Origin: JADCRZ01 sp037718865
GTDB taxonomy: Bacteria > Bacteroidota > Bacteroidia > Chitinophagales > Chitinophagaceae
Assembly (NCBI GenBank): GCA_037718865.1
Contig: JBBJMP010000001.1
Coordinates: 124,001-188,000, forward strand
Direction of reading: 5' to 3'
Length of the DNA: 64,000 nt
The notes under the pieces were generated by a model. The model worked only from the letters and a program-made list of their open reading frames with translations. It made no database searches and was not told the DNA's origin. A program made the translations under genes and the position numbers. The first letter of the stretch is position 1, and every line of letters starts with the position of its first letter. Below, piece after piece: positions 8,431 through 16,581 of the stretch.

Positions 8431-9849
8431 ATGTCTGTACAAGAAGAATATAGTTTTTTCGCTGCCGTTGAAAAAAGCTTTGACAAGGCTGCCGCGTTTA
8501 CTAAATGGGATTCCGGCGTGCTGGAACAAATAAAACAATGCAATTCTGTTTACCGGATGCACTTCCCTGTTAAAATAGGTGATCATGTAGAAGTAATAAA
8601 GGCATACCGGGTTCAGCATTCTCATCACAAAACCCCCTGCAAGGGAGGAATCCGGTTTGCCACCACGGTAAACCTGGATGAAGTAATGGCGTTGGCTGCA
8701 CTGATGACTTATAAATGTGCTATAGTTAATGTTCCATTCGGGGGTGCCAAGGGTGGTATAACCATAGACCCAAAAAAATATACTGACTACGAGCTGGAAA
8801 AAATCACCAGGCGTTATACAGCGGAACTGATCAAAAAGAACTTTATCGGTCCGGGAACCGATGTGCCTGCACCAGATTACGGAACCGGTGAACGTGAAAT
8901 GGCCTGGATTCTTGATACGTATATGAGTATGCGCCCGGGTGAAATTGATGCAATGGGTTGTGTCACGGGCAAGCCTGTTTCCCAGGGAGGAGTAAGGGGT
9001 CGCAGGGAAGCAACCGGCCTTGGCGTTTTTTATGGTTTACGGGAGGTCTGTAATATGACCGAATTAATGAGCAGGCGTGGATTAACAACAGGCGTAGAAG
9101 GCAAACGCGTCGTAGTTCAGGGGCTGGGTAATGTGGGTTATCATACTGCCATATTTTTTAAACAGGCCGGAGCTAGAATTGTTGGATTGGCGGAATACGA
9201 AGGAGCGATCTGGAACAATGATGGCCTGGACCCGGATGCAGTGTTCAATCATCGCAAAAGCAGCGGCTCGATCCTTAATTTTCCAGGAGGAAACAACTTC
9301 AACTCTACCAATGATGCCCTTGAGATGGACTGTGATATTTTGATCCCGGCAGCACTGGAAAACGTGATCAATGGTCAGAATGCACCAAGGGTAAAAGCAA
9401 AGATTATTGGAGAAGCCGCCAATGGACCCCTGACTCCGGAAGCAGATGAAGAATTCATCAGGCGTAATATCATTGTAGTACCGGATATGTACTTAAATGC
9501 AGGCGGAGTTACTGTTTCATACTTTGAATGGCTTAAAAACCTGAGCCATGTCCGTTACGGGCGCATGGAGAAACGGTTTACTGAAAATATGAATGCCCAC
9601 ATCCTTGGACAAATGGAAGAGTTAACCAGCAAGAAGGTTTCGCTGCAGGAAAGGGAATTTATTATGCATGGTGCCGAAGAGGTAGACCTTGTAAGAAGTG
9701 GTTTGGAAGAAACAATGATCGCAGCAACGAAAGAAATTATGGATATTTGGCACGCAAACGCAGATATTGCTGACATGCGTACGGCGGCATATATTTGCGC
9801 GATCAATAAGGTCGGTACTTCATATGCTGAATTGGGAATTTTTCCATAG
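8431..9849 (+). CDS. gdhA: Glutamate dehydrogenase (Glu/Leu/Phe/Val dehydrogenase family)
   Basis: 472-aa amino acid dehydrogenase linking 2-oxoglutarate plus ammonia to glutamate. Residues expected for substrate binding and catalysis are present: Lys71 in CKGGIRF, Lys95 in TYKCA, Lys107 in FGGAKGGI and Asp145 in PGTDVPAPD. The dinucleotide fold shows GLGNVG at 231-236. Length and motif order match NAD-type glutamate dehydrogenases rather than short leucine dehydrogenases. It follows the ccm genes by about 60 bases but is functionally separate. Confidence 0.92.
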   Translation: MSVQEEYSFFAAVEKSFDKAAAFTKWDSGVLEQIKQCNSVYRMHFPVKIGDHVEVIKAYRVQHSHHKTPCKGGIRFATTVNLDEVMALAALMTYKCAIVNVPFGGAKGGITIDPKKYTDYELEKITRRYTAELIKKNFIGPGTDVPAPDYGTGEREMAWILDTYMSMRPGEIDAMGCVTGKPVSQGGVRGRREATGLGVFYGLREVCNMTELMSRRGLTTGVEGKRVVVQGLGNVGYHTAIFFKQAGARIVGLAEYEGAIWNNDGLDPDAVFNHRKSSGSILNFPGGNNFNSTNDALEMDCDILIPAALENVINGQNAPRVKAKIIGEAANGPLTPEADEEFIRRNIIVVPDMYLNAGGVTVSYFEWLKNLSHVRYGRMEKRFTENMNAHILGQMEELTSKKVSLQEREFIMHGAEEVDLVRSGLEETMIAATKEIMDIWHANADIADMRTAAYICAINKVGTSYAELGIFP

Positions 9850-9929
9850 GGAAATACCTCTCAGCATTCATTTTGGAGATAATCTAAAACCCAAAGGGGT
9901 AGCATTGCACAACAGCGCGATTATAACTG

Positions 9930-10991
9930 TTATTGTTTCTTGGCAACGTTGCTAGCTGTAGTAAACGCATCAGCCAATTTATTAATGTCTTTACCTGAAG
10001 GTGTATACCCGTTGGTGATCACTATACGATAACGGAAGGTAACCGATTTACCTGGCTCAAGTGCAAAGTTTAGTTTTTCTTTCCCGCCGCTGAGGGCTTC
10101 CTGTCCTAAAGGATTTGCAGCAAACAAGCCGTAACCCCGGGCATGCCAGTAAGTAGGGTATCCTGGATTAGAAGGATGATCTATTATGGCAATGGATACG
10201 TCCTCACTATTCTTCTTTCCATACATTAAACACCATTTACCTCTTGTCCCCCAAACCTCGTTACCCATTTTACCTTCACTGGTCAGAAAATTGCCGGTTA
10301 CCCCCTCGTTATTCAGCACCGCCACCGGCGTTGGATTGCCCTGGGCATCGGTGAAGATTTCAGGTTTGTCGGCGGGTATCTCCAGTTCCCGGCTTACCCG
10401 TATTCCCAACACACCTTCCTTGTTATCTTTCATACTTACTTTATCCTTTTGTGCGGTAAGGGTAGTAATACGGTCAACAACTCTATGGCGTTCATCTCCG
10501 CTGAAGAGAAAGCTCGTTTGTTCCTTTAACAACACATTCCCTTTCTGGTTAACCCAATCAGCGGCAATGGTTAGCTTCCCTTTATCGTCTTCCGTCTTCA
10601 CTATCTGCCTGTGCCTTATGCTGCCATATTTGGATTTTTCTGCTTCTTTGATGGCATAGGAATTATTCCAGAAGTCCAGCCCGTTTACGTCCCCATAGTT
10701 AAACCACAATCCTATGTGATGCGGATGATCGGTTCTTTCATTAGGTCGGTTTTTCAAGGGGAAGCCCCTGGTAACCAATACTCCTGAAGCCGTTTGCAAC
10801 GGATAAAGCACCGGCTTATCGATATTTCCGGGATACATGTAAGAGGTAAAAAATTTTCCATCAACCATTACATCCACTTTCTGTTCGCTTTGTTTCTGAA
10901 CAAACTTAACTGGTTTCTGGGCATCAATAACACCTGTCATCAGCAATGGTATTATACCGATGTAAATTAGGCGTTTTATAAGTCTTTGCAT
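9930..10991 (-). CDS. DUF6807 (PmoA-like) secreted protein
   Basis: 353-aa protein with an N-terminal signal peptide (about 1-24, ending in VIDAQ). The body contains the DUF6807 hallmark DHPHHIGLWFNYGDVNG followed by LDFWNN, and a C-terminal block PLGQEALSGGKEKLNF. The family is annotated PmoA-like after a loose similarity to a methane monooxygenase subunit, but in Bacteroidota it occurs in carbohydrate-use contexts and its fold suggests a sugar-binding or lyase-type beta sandwich. No SusCD pair lies nearby, so no substrate can be suggested. Confidence 0.82.
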   Translation of the reverse strand: MQRLIKRLIYIGIIPLLMTGVIDAQKPVKFVQKQSEQKVDVMVDGKFFTSYMYPGNIDKPVLYPLQTASGVLVTRGFPLKNRPNERTDHPHHIGLWFNYGDVNGLDFWNNSYAIKEAEKSKYGSIRHRQIVKTEDDKGKLTIAADWVNQKGNVLLKEQTSFLFSGDERHRVVDRITTLTAQKDKVSMKDNKEGVLGIRVSRELEIPADKPEIFTDAQGNPTPVAVLNNEGVTGNFLTSEGKMGNEVWGTRGKWCLMYGKKNSEDVSIAIIDHPSNPGYPTYWHARGYGLFAANPLGQEALSGGKEKLNFALEPGKSVTFRYRIVITNGYTPSGKDINKLADAFTTASNVAKKQ

Positions 10992-11042
10992 GACGAATCG
11001 TTTTATTGAAATTATACAATAAAAGCATGCAAAGGTGTTTTT

Positions 11043-11201
11043 TTAACAATCATTATTTACAAACTCTTTATGGGCAGGTTTACCCATCAATCTGTACATG
11101 ATTGGCCAATCGAACTGAAGCACAGGCACTAATATATACCGCAGGGTAAGTGTCATGATTGTATATAGAGACAGAAGTATCACAATGGATAAATCTGCCA
11201 C
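11043..11201 (-). CDS. Possible small membrane ORF
   Basis: Minus-strand open frame of 52 codons from a GTG at 11201, with an internal ATG at 11156 that would leave 37 aa. The translation begins with a hydrophobic segment (ADLSIVILLSLYTIM) and continues LRYILVPVLQFDWPIMYRL before a polar end. It resembles one membrane helix plus an amphipathic segment. I recognise no family. It may equally be a decayed gene remnant; apart from this the gap 10992-11266 holds nothing I can identify. Confidence 0.25.
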   Translation of the reverse strand: MADLSIVILLSLYTIMTLTLRYILVPVLQFDWPIMYRLMGKPAHKEFVNNDC

Positions 11202-11266
11202 CAGGATATACTACCGGTTATGTTTAAACGCAAATAGCCTTATGTGCGTTATAACAATGTATTACA

Positions 11267-11707
11267 CTAAGATGTTAAGGAGGGCAATTCGTTCAACATG
11301 ATCAGGCTGCTGTCTTTCCGTTCAAACCCTATCATATGTTTTCCATTAGTGATAACCAGGAACGGTACAGGAACAGATTGATTATACCGGAGAACCTGAT
11401 GAAGCACATTTTCAGTAAGCACTACTTCCATAGCCTTGCATTCAATCATCATCCAGGGCTTGTGCCCGGCGTTGTATACCAGTATGTCGAACCGCTTCTT
11501 TAATTCCCCCAGGCGAATTTCCTTTTCAACAGCTATCAGGGTCGAGGGATATTGCCTCACCTGCACCAGGTATTGAAGAAAATTTTGCCGGACCCATTCT
11601 TCATCCGTTAAACTCACCCATAGACGCCGGAATTCATCGAAGATCACCTTTTTGTTTTCTTCCTCTCTTATTTTAAATGAATGTATAGGATAGTCAATTT
11701 TAATCAT
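11267..11707 (-). CDS. HsdR_N-like PD-(D/E)xK domain protein
   Basis: 146-aa protein consisting of a single domain like the N-terminal nuclease region of type I restriction HsdR subunits. The catalytic pattern is visible: Asp74 in RFDILVY and Glu89-Cys-Lys91 in MMIECKA, spaced as in the PD-(D/E)xK fold, with an upstream acid in VEKEIRL. No helicase, HsdM or HsdS genes accompany it. Stand-alone copies of this family are common and well conserved in Bacteroidota and are probably housekeeping nucleases or regulators rather than restriction enzymes. Divergent from the AMP nucleosidase gene. Confidence 0.8.
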   Translation of the reverse strand: MIKIDYPIHSFKIREEENKKVIFDEFRRLWVSLTDEEWVRQNFLQYLVQVRQYPSTLIAVEKEIRLGELKKRFDILVYNAGHKPWMMIECKAMEVVLTENVLHQVLRYNQSVPVPFLVITNGKHMIGFERKDSSLIMLNELPSLTS

Positions 11708-11865
11708 ACATATACAACATTAGCAGGAATGGCAATGATATAACCCAATGCAAATAAATTAATGTCATCAAAATCAAGGTGAAGAAGCCCAATCATATGA
11801 AAAACAATTCGCTAAATTAGCAGAATAACTTCTCAGCGAAACACTTAACTATAAATTGCCGTTGT

Positions 11866-12636
11866 ATGAAGACAAAAGCCGACATTGTAAACAACTGGCT
11901 GCCCAGGTATACCGGTGAGCGGTTGAATAATTTTGGAAAATACATTTTACTGACCAATTTCAGTAATTATGTGAAGTTGTTTGCAGACTGGAATAACGTG
12001 GAGGTTGTCGGGATTGACAAACCCATGCAATGCGCTACAGCCAATAATATTTCCATTATCAATTTCGGGATGGGCAGCCCAACTGCAGCCACAATAATGG
12101 ACCTGCTGTCTGCCATCAAACCGGAGGCTGTTTTATTCCTGGGGAAATGTGGCGGATTAAAAAAACGAAACAAGCTCGGAGATCTTATCCTTCCCATAGC
12201 TGCCATCAGAGGCGAAGGCACTTCCAACGATTACTTTCCGGCTGAAGTACCGGCACTACCTGCCTTTGCACTTCAAAAGGCCGTTTCTACTACCATCCGC
12301 GATTACGGTGTCGATTATTGGACGGGTACTGTTTATACCACCAACCGGAGAATATGGGAACATGATGATAAGTTCAAGCTGTACCTGCAGGATATCAGAG
12401 CTTATGCAATAGACATGGAAACGGCGACCATATTTTCGGTAGGTTTCTTTAACAGGATTCCCACTGGTGCATTACTGTTAGTAAGCGATTCGCCGATGAT
12501 ACCAGAAGGAGTTAAGACCGAAGAAAGCGACAACAAGGTGACTGGAAATTTTGTTGAAAGGCATCTTCACATCGGCATTGATTCGTTAAAGCAGCTGCTA
12601 AATGACGGCTTAACAGTTCGGCATCTGAAATTTTAA
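11866..12636 (+). CDS. AMP nucleosidase (Bacteroidota short type)
   Basis: 256-aa member of the PNP/UDP-phosphorylase superfamily, which hydrolyses AMP to adenine and ribose 5-phosphate. Family features are the phosphate/ribose loop INFGMGSPTA, the FLGKCGGL segment, the DYFPAEVPALP loop and the acidic IDMETATIF motif binding the ribose hydroxyls. It lacks the extra N-terminal domain of the longer enterobacterial Amn. The short form is annotated as AMP nucleosidase across Bacteroidota. An ABC ATPase gene starts 38 bases downstream. Confidence 0.85.
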   Translation: MKTKADIVNNWLPRYTGERLNNFGKYILLTNFSNYVKLFADWNNVEVVGIDKPMQCATANNISIINFGMGSPTAATIMDLLSAIKPEAVLFLGKCGGLKKRNKLGDLILPIAAIRGEGTSNDYFPAEVPALPAFALQKAVSTTIRDYGVDYWTGTVYTTNRRIWEHDDKFKLYLQDIRAYAIDMETATIFSVGFFNRIPTGALLLVSDSPMIPEGVKTEESDNKVTGNFVERHLHIGIDSLKQLLNDGLTVRHLKF

Positions 12637-12673
12637 TGCACAGTAATAAATTCATTTAACACGTTTATAATAA

Positions 12674-14422
12674 GTGCCGCAACCCCTTTTACATATTAAA
12701 GATCTCTGTATTGACTTTGCAGGCAAAACAGGCGTGGTAAATGCACTTCAGCATGTTAATCTGGAGATTAAGCGTGGCGAGATAGTAGCCATAGTAGGTG
12801 AATCGGGATCAGGAAAATCAGTCACCGCTTTATCTATTCTTCAATTGCTGCCATCACCCCCGGCAGTTTATCGGCACGGCGAAATATTGTTTTCAAGGAA
12901 AGGAAACCACTCTGTTAACCTGATGAATCTGTCTTCAGATGAAATGCGCAATATACGGGGCAATGAAATTGCCATGATCTTTCAGGAACCTATGACATCG
13001 CTGAACCCCGTATTCACCTGTGGCCAGCAGGTAATGGAAGCCATTCAGCTTCATCAAAAAATACCAGTAAAACCTGCCAGATTAAAGGCAGAAGAATTGT
13101 TTGAAAAAGTGAAATTACCTGACCCTTCCGTTCTTTTCCGCCGTTACCCGCACCAACTCAGTGGCGGACAAAAACAGCGTGTAATGATTGCCATGGCCAT
13201 GAGCTGTAATCCTTCCCTGCTCATTGCGGACGAACCTACCACCGCGCTGGATGTAACGGTTCAGAAAACCATTTTGCTACTTATCAAAGAATTGCAGCAG
13301 CAGTTTAATATGGGCGTAATTTTCATTACACATGACCTCGGCGTGGTTGCTGAATTAGCTGACCGGGTAGTGGTGATGTATAAAGGGAAAATGGTTGAGC
13401 AGGGTACCGTAACTGACCTGTTTCAATCAGCAAAAAATCCTTATACCAAAAGCCTGCTTGCCTGCCGGCCCCTGTTATACAAAAAAGGCGAACGCTTGCC
13501 AGTAGTAAGTGATTTTATGCGGATCACCGATGATGGTGAGATTGAAGAAAAGCAGGTTAAACATGCAGTTGTAACAGAACACGCTAAAGAAAATCTGGCT
13601 GTGACACCTATAAAAGAATCCTCATCGCCACTGATAACCGTAGAGGATCTTCACATATGGTTCCCTGCAAAAAAAAACCTGGTTGGAATGCCGCTTCAAT
13701 ATACAAGAGCTGTGAACGGTATTAGTTTTGAGGTATACGAGGGAGAAACGCTGGGATTGGTTGGTGAATCCGGTTGCGGTAAGACCACCCTGGGAAGAGC
13801 GCTGTTGCAATTAATCAAACCAACAAAGGGAAAGGTACTTTTTAAAGGGCAGGAGTTGACGGGTTATTCACCTGCTTTACTCAGGACTATGCGGAGAAAC
13901 ATGCAGATCGTTTTCCAGGATCCTTATTCTTCGCTTAATCCAAGCATGACCGTTGGCTCAGCTATACTTGAGCCGCTTATGATCCACGGCATCTTCATTA
14001 ACGAAATGGCCGGAAAGAAAAGTGTAATAGATCTGCTGGAAAAAGTAAATCTCAAGGCGGAGCATTATTACCGATATCCACATGAATTCAGCGGAGGACA
14101 ACGCCAACGTATTGTTATTGCAAGGTCATTGGCCCTTAATCCTTCATTTATTATTTTTGATGAATCGGTTTCTTCGCTTGACATTAGTGTTCAGGCTCAG
14201 GTATTGAACCTGCTGAACGACCTCAAAAGTGAATTCAAATTTACTGCTATCTTTATTTCGCATGATTTGTCTGTAGTACGATATGTCAGCGATCGCATCC
14301 TGGTCATGAATAAAGGAAGAATTGAAGAATCGGGTGTAGCAGAACAAATTTACCATCACCCCCAATCAGAGTATACGCAAAATCTTATTCGTTCCATTCC
14401 TAAAACAATGTTGGAAGATTAA
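12674..14422 (+). CDS. Fused dipeptide/oligopeptide ABC transporter ATPase (DppD-DppF type)
   Basis: 582-aa protein with two complete ABC ATPase domains. The first has Walker A GESGSGKS at 42-49 and signature LSGGQKQR; the second, after a linker near residues 285-315, has GESGCGKTT near 362 and FSGGQRQR near 472. Each domain ends with the Opp/Dpp C-terminal extension (YTKSLLACRP and YTQNLIRSIP). The start codon is GTG at 12674. No permease or binding protein is adjacent, so it must partner with subunits encoded elsewhere. Confidence 0.9.
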   Translation: MPQPLLHIKDLCIDFAGKTGVVNALQHVNLEIKRGEIVAIVGESGSGKSVTALSILQLLPSPPAVYRHGEILFSRKGNHSVNLMNLSSDEMRNIRGNEIAMIFQEPMTSLNPVFTCGQQVMEAIQLHQKIPVKPARLKAEELFEKVKLPDPSVLFRRYPHQLSGGQKQRVMIAMAMSCNPSLLIADEPTTALDVTVQKTILLLIKELQQQFNMGVIFITHDLGVVAELADRVVVMYKGKMVEQGTVTDLFQSAKNPYTKSLLACRPLLYKKGERLPVVSDFMRITDDGEIEEKQVKHAVVTEHAKENLAVTPIKESSSPLITVEDLHIWFPAKKNLVGMPLQYTRAVNGISFEVYEGETLGLVGESGCGKTTLGRALLQLIKPTKGKVLFKGQELTGYSPALLRTMRRNMQIVFQDPYSSLNPSMTVGSAILEPLMIHGIFINEMAGKKSVIDLLEKVNLKAEHYYRYPHEFSGGQRQRIVIARSLALNPSFIIFDESVSSLDISVQAQVLNLLNDLKSEFKFTAIFISHDLSVVRYVSDRILVMNKGRIEESGVAEQIYHHPQSEYTQNLIRSIPKTMLED

Positions 14423-14494
14423 AGGTGCCAGTAAATTAAGATTAAACTGTTGTCTACTTTAGAAAGCGGTTAATCAGAGTTAGCGTAAATTGAA

Positions 14495-15928
14495 TCACAT
14501 TGCAGCAAGCTGCACTTTCTGCTGTAATTCCATGACGTTTTCTTTGAACAGATTATCGGTATCCATCAAATCTTTTACTGTCTGGCAGGAGTGGATAACA
14601 GTAGTATGATCCCTGCCTCCAAAATGTTCACCAATAGTTTTTAATGAATTTTTAGTGAACGCTTTAGCCAGATACATCGTTATTTGGCGGGCCTGTACTA
14701 TCTCACGTTTACGCGTCTTCTGCAAAAGCTTGTCGTAAGACACGTCAAAATAATCACACACCATTTTTTGAATGGTTTCGATGGTGATCTCTTTTGAAGA
14801 TGTTTTCACAAAATTACGGAGTACTTTTTTTGCCAAGTCCAGGTCTATTTCCCTTCTATTGAGCGAAGACTGTGCCAAAAGTGATATTAACGCCCCCTCC
14901 AGTTCACGTACGTTACTGCTTATATTATAGGCCAGATATTTAATTACTTCCCGAGGCATGTCTAAGCCGTCGTTCTTCATTTTACGTTCCAGTATCTCTA
15001 TACGGGTATCGTAGTCAGGCACTTGTACATCTGCACTGAGCCCCCAGCGAAAACGGCTTAACAATCTTTCCTGTACTCCTTCCATATCTTTGGGCGGCTT
15101 GTCGGAAGTAAGAACAAGCTGCTTTCCCGATTGATGCAAATGGTTGAATATGGCAAAGAATGCATCCTGTGATCGTTCTGCCCGGTTGAAGAATTGCACA
15201 TCATCGATGATCAGCACATCAATCAATTGGTAAAAATGAATAAAATCGTTAATGGCGTTATTGCGGCCATGATCTACAAACTGGTTAATAAACTTTTCTG
15301 AACTTACATACAAGACCACGCGCTGAGGCTGGCCACGTTTTACCTCATTGCCAATGGCCTGTGCCAGATGTGTTTTACCAAGGCCCACGCCACCATATAT
15401 GACAAGAGGATTAAAAGAATTGGCCCCCGGTTTCTCTGCTACCGTTTTCCCTGCCCTTCGCGCAACCCGGTTACAATCACCTTCTATGTATGTATCAAAG
15501 GTGTAAATGGGATTCAGCTGCGGATCGATCTGCATTTTTTTAAGACCCGGAATCACAAACGGATTCTTGACCGGATTACTGATAACCAAAGGAAAATCCA
15601 TTTCGTTGTTGGAAAATGTTTTATACCCCTGGGCAGGCACATCCATTGTCAAAGGTTTATTTTGATGGTTACCACTATCGACCATAATGCGATATTCCAG
15701 TTGTGCTTCTTTACCTAAAACCCTCCGCAATGTCTTCGCTAACAAGTTAACATAATGCTCTTCCATGTATTCGTAAAAGAATTGGCTAGGCACCTGGATC
15801 ACTAAAACATCGTTCTTCAGCTCAACAGCCTTTATAGGCTCAAACCATGTTTTAAAATGTTGCCACTCTACGATATCTTTTATAATATCGAGACAATTAC
15901 TCCAGACTTTATCTAAAGTTTTAGGCAT
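14495..15928 (-). CDS. dnaA: Chromosomal replication initiator protein DnaA
   Basis: 477-aa AAA+ initiator. Domain I spans about 1-85, the linker to about 140, and domain III carries Walker A GGVGLGKTH (179-187) and Walker B LIIDD (239-243). Domain IV ends with the DNA-binding signature GGRDHTTVIH at about 437-446. It binds DnaA boxes and opens the origin. The gene is transcribed away from a 650-base AT-rich non-coding region containing a DnaA-box pair, so autoregulation or a nearby origin is plausible. dnaN is not adjacent. Confidence 0.97.
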   Translation of the reverse strand: MPKTLDKVWSNCLDIIKDIVEWQHFKTWFEPIKAVELKNDVLVIQVPSQFFYEYMEEHYVNLLAKTLRRVLGKEAQLEYRIMVDSGNHQNKPLTMDVPAQGYKTFSNNEMDFPLVISNPVKNPFVIPGLKKMQIDPQLNPIYTFDTYIEGDCNRVARRAGKTVAEKPGANSFNPLVIYGGVGLGKTHLAQAIGNEVKRGQPQRVVLYVSSEKFINQFVDHGRNNAINDFIHFYQLIDVLIIDDVQFFNRAERSQDAFFAIFNHLHQSGKQLVLTSDKPPKDMEGVQERLLSRFRWGLSADVQVPDYDTRIEILERKMKNDGLDMPREVIKYLAYNISSNVRELEGALISLLAQSSLNRREIDLDLAKKVLRNFVKTSSKEITIETIQKMVCDYFDVSYDKLLQKTRKREIVQARQITMYLAKAFTKNSLKTIGEHFGGRDHTTVIHSCQTVKDLMDTDNLFKENVMELQQKVQLAAM

Positions 15929-16048
15929 TATTCGGTAACTGGTTTTATCTGAGTTAAAGAAAAATTTTTCGTGCTAAATTCTTCATGGGATAAAATGGAA
16001 AACAAGTCAAAATTTATTAGCAGGGGAACGAATATCAAAATTTTTTAT

Positions 16049-16070
16049 CGAATAAAAAACTTTTTATTCG
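16049..16070. promoter_or_regulatory. Perfect palindrome upstream of dnaA
   Basis: CGAATAAAAA, two central bases (AC), then TTTTTATTCG form a perfect 10-bp inverted repeat. It could be a protein-binding site or a small AT-rich hairpin in the DNA-unwinding part of a candidate origin. Confidence 0.4.
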
Positions 16071-16272
16071 CTTGTTTCCTGTTTAAAAAACACAGTGTGT
16101 GATTTTGTCATATCCGTATACGATCTTTTAAAAAATTAAACCTCCATACTGCGAAAAATTAAAACCCAAACTTGCTTGATTAGCAGGTACATTAGCAATT
16201 AAAAACAGTTTTAATTTTAATACCCTTTTTCTCACACCAGTAATTTTTATCTGGCGACATGCCCTTTTAGCA

Positions 16273-16292
16273 TGTGAATAAATTTTTCCACA
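16273..16292. promoter_or_regulatory. Facing DnaA-box pair
   Basis: TGTGAATAA at 16273-16281 is a perfect inverse match to the DnaA box TTATNCACA, and TTTTCCACA at 16284-16292 matches on the other strand with one mismatch. They sit head to head two bases apart, about 350 bases upstream of the dnaA start. Confidence 0.5.
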
Positions 16293-16345
16293 ATCATCAA
16301 ATTAATCTTTTAAATTCAATAGGGTATGAGTAAAAATACTCAACA

Positions 16346-16365
16346 TTACACATCATGTTGTGTAA
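16346..16365. promoter_or_regulatory. Inverted repeat TTACACA-N6-TGTGTAA
   Basis: A perfect 7-bp inverted repeat with a 6-base centre, typical in size of a dimeric regulator site. It lies between dnaA and the FAD dehydrogenase gene and could serve either promoter. Confidence 0.35.
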
Positions 16366-16581
16366 ACGATCTTTGACAACCAGTTGGCGTATTTTTACAA
16401 GCACTTGAGTTCGTCCGATTACAGCTAGTCAGACCGTATTCAAGGATGAGTCTAAGCAATGCTGGTTTGCCGGATGTCAACAGGCGTGCGCCTTTCCGCA
16501 CCGTTCACCTTAAATTTTGTCAGCCTGAAATATTTGATATATTACATACAGCAAGTTTCAGGGCAGCTTTTTAGACACACT

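Larger units (their letters stand above)
15929..16581. other. AT-rich non-coding region upstream of dnaA, candidate origin or dnaA control region
   Basis: The longest gene-free stretch of the window. It is strongly AT-rich and holds several short palindromes: CGAATAAAAA mirrored at 16049-16070 with a 2-base centre, AATTAAAA/TTTTAATT at 16197-16216, GAGTA/TACTC at 16328-16341 and TTACACA/TGTGTAA at 16346-16365. A facing pair of DnaA-box-like sequences lies at 16273-16292. I see no ORF or tRNA. Adjacency to dnaA, AT bias and DnaA boxes are the usual signs of a bacterial oriC, but the number of boxes is small. Confidence 0.45.

Noticed and set aside
11267..11707. Type I restriction system
   Set aside because: Only the short HsdR_N domain is present, with no helicase, methylase or specificity subunit.
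16380..16458. Possible tRNA gene
   Set aside because: No cloverleaf or T-loop GTTCRANYC in proper context could be found.
16459..16581. N-terminal extension of the FAD dehydrogenase frame
   Set aside because: The 41 extra residues do not look like the family; the ATG at 16582 gives the standard start.
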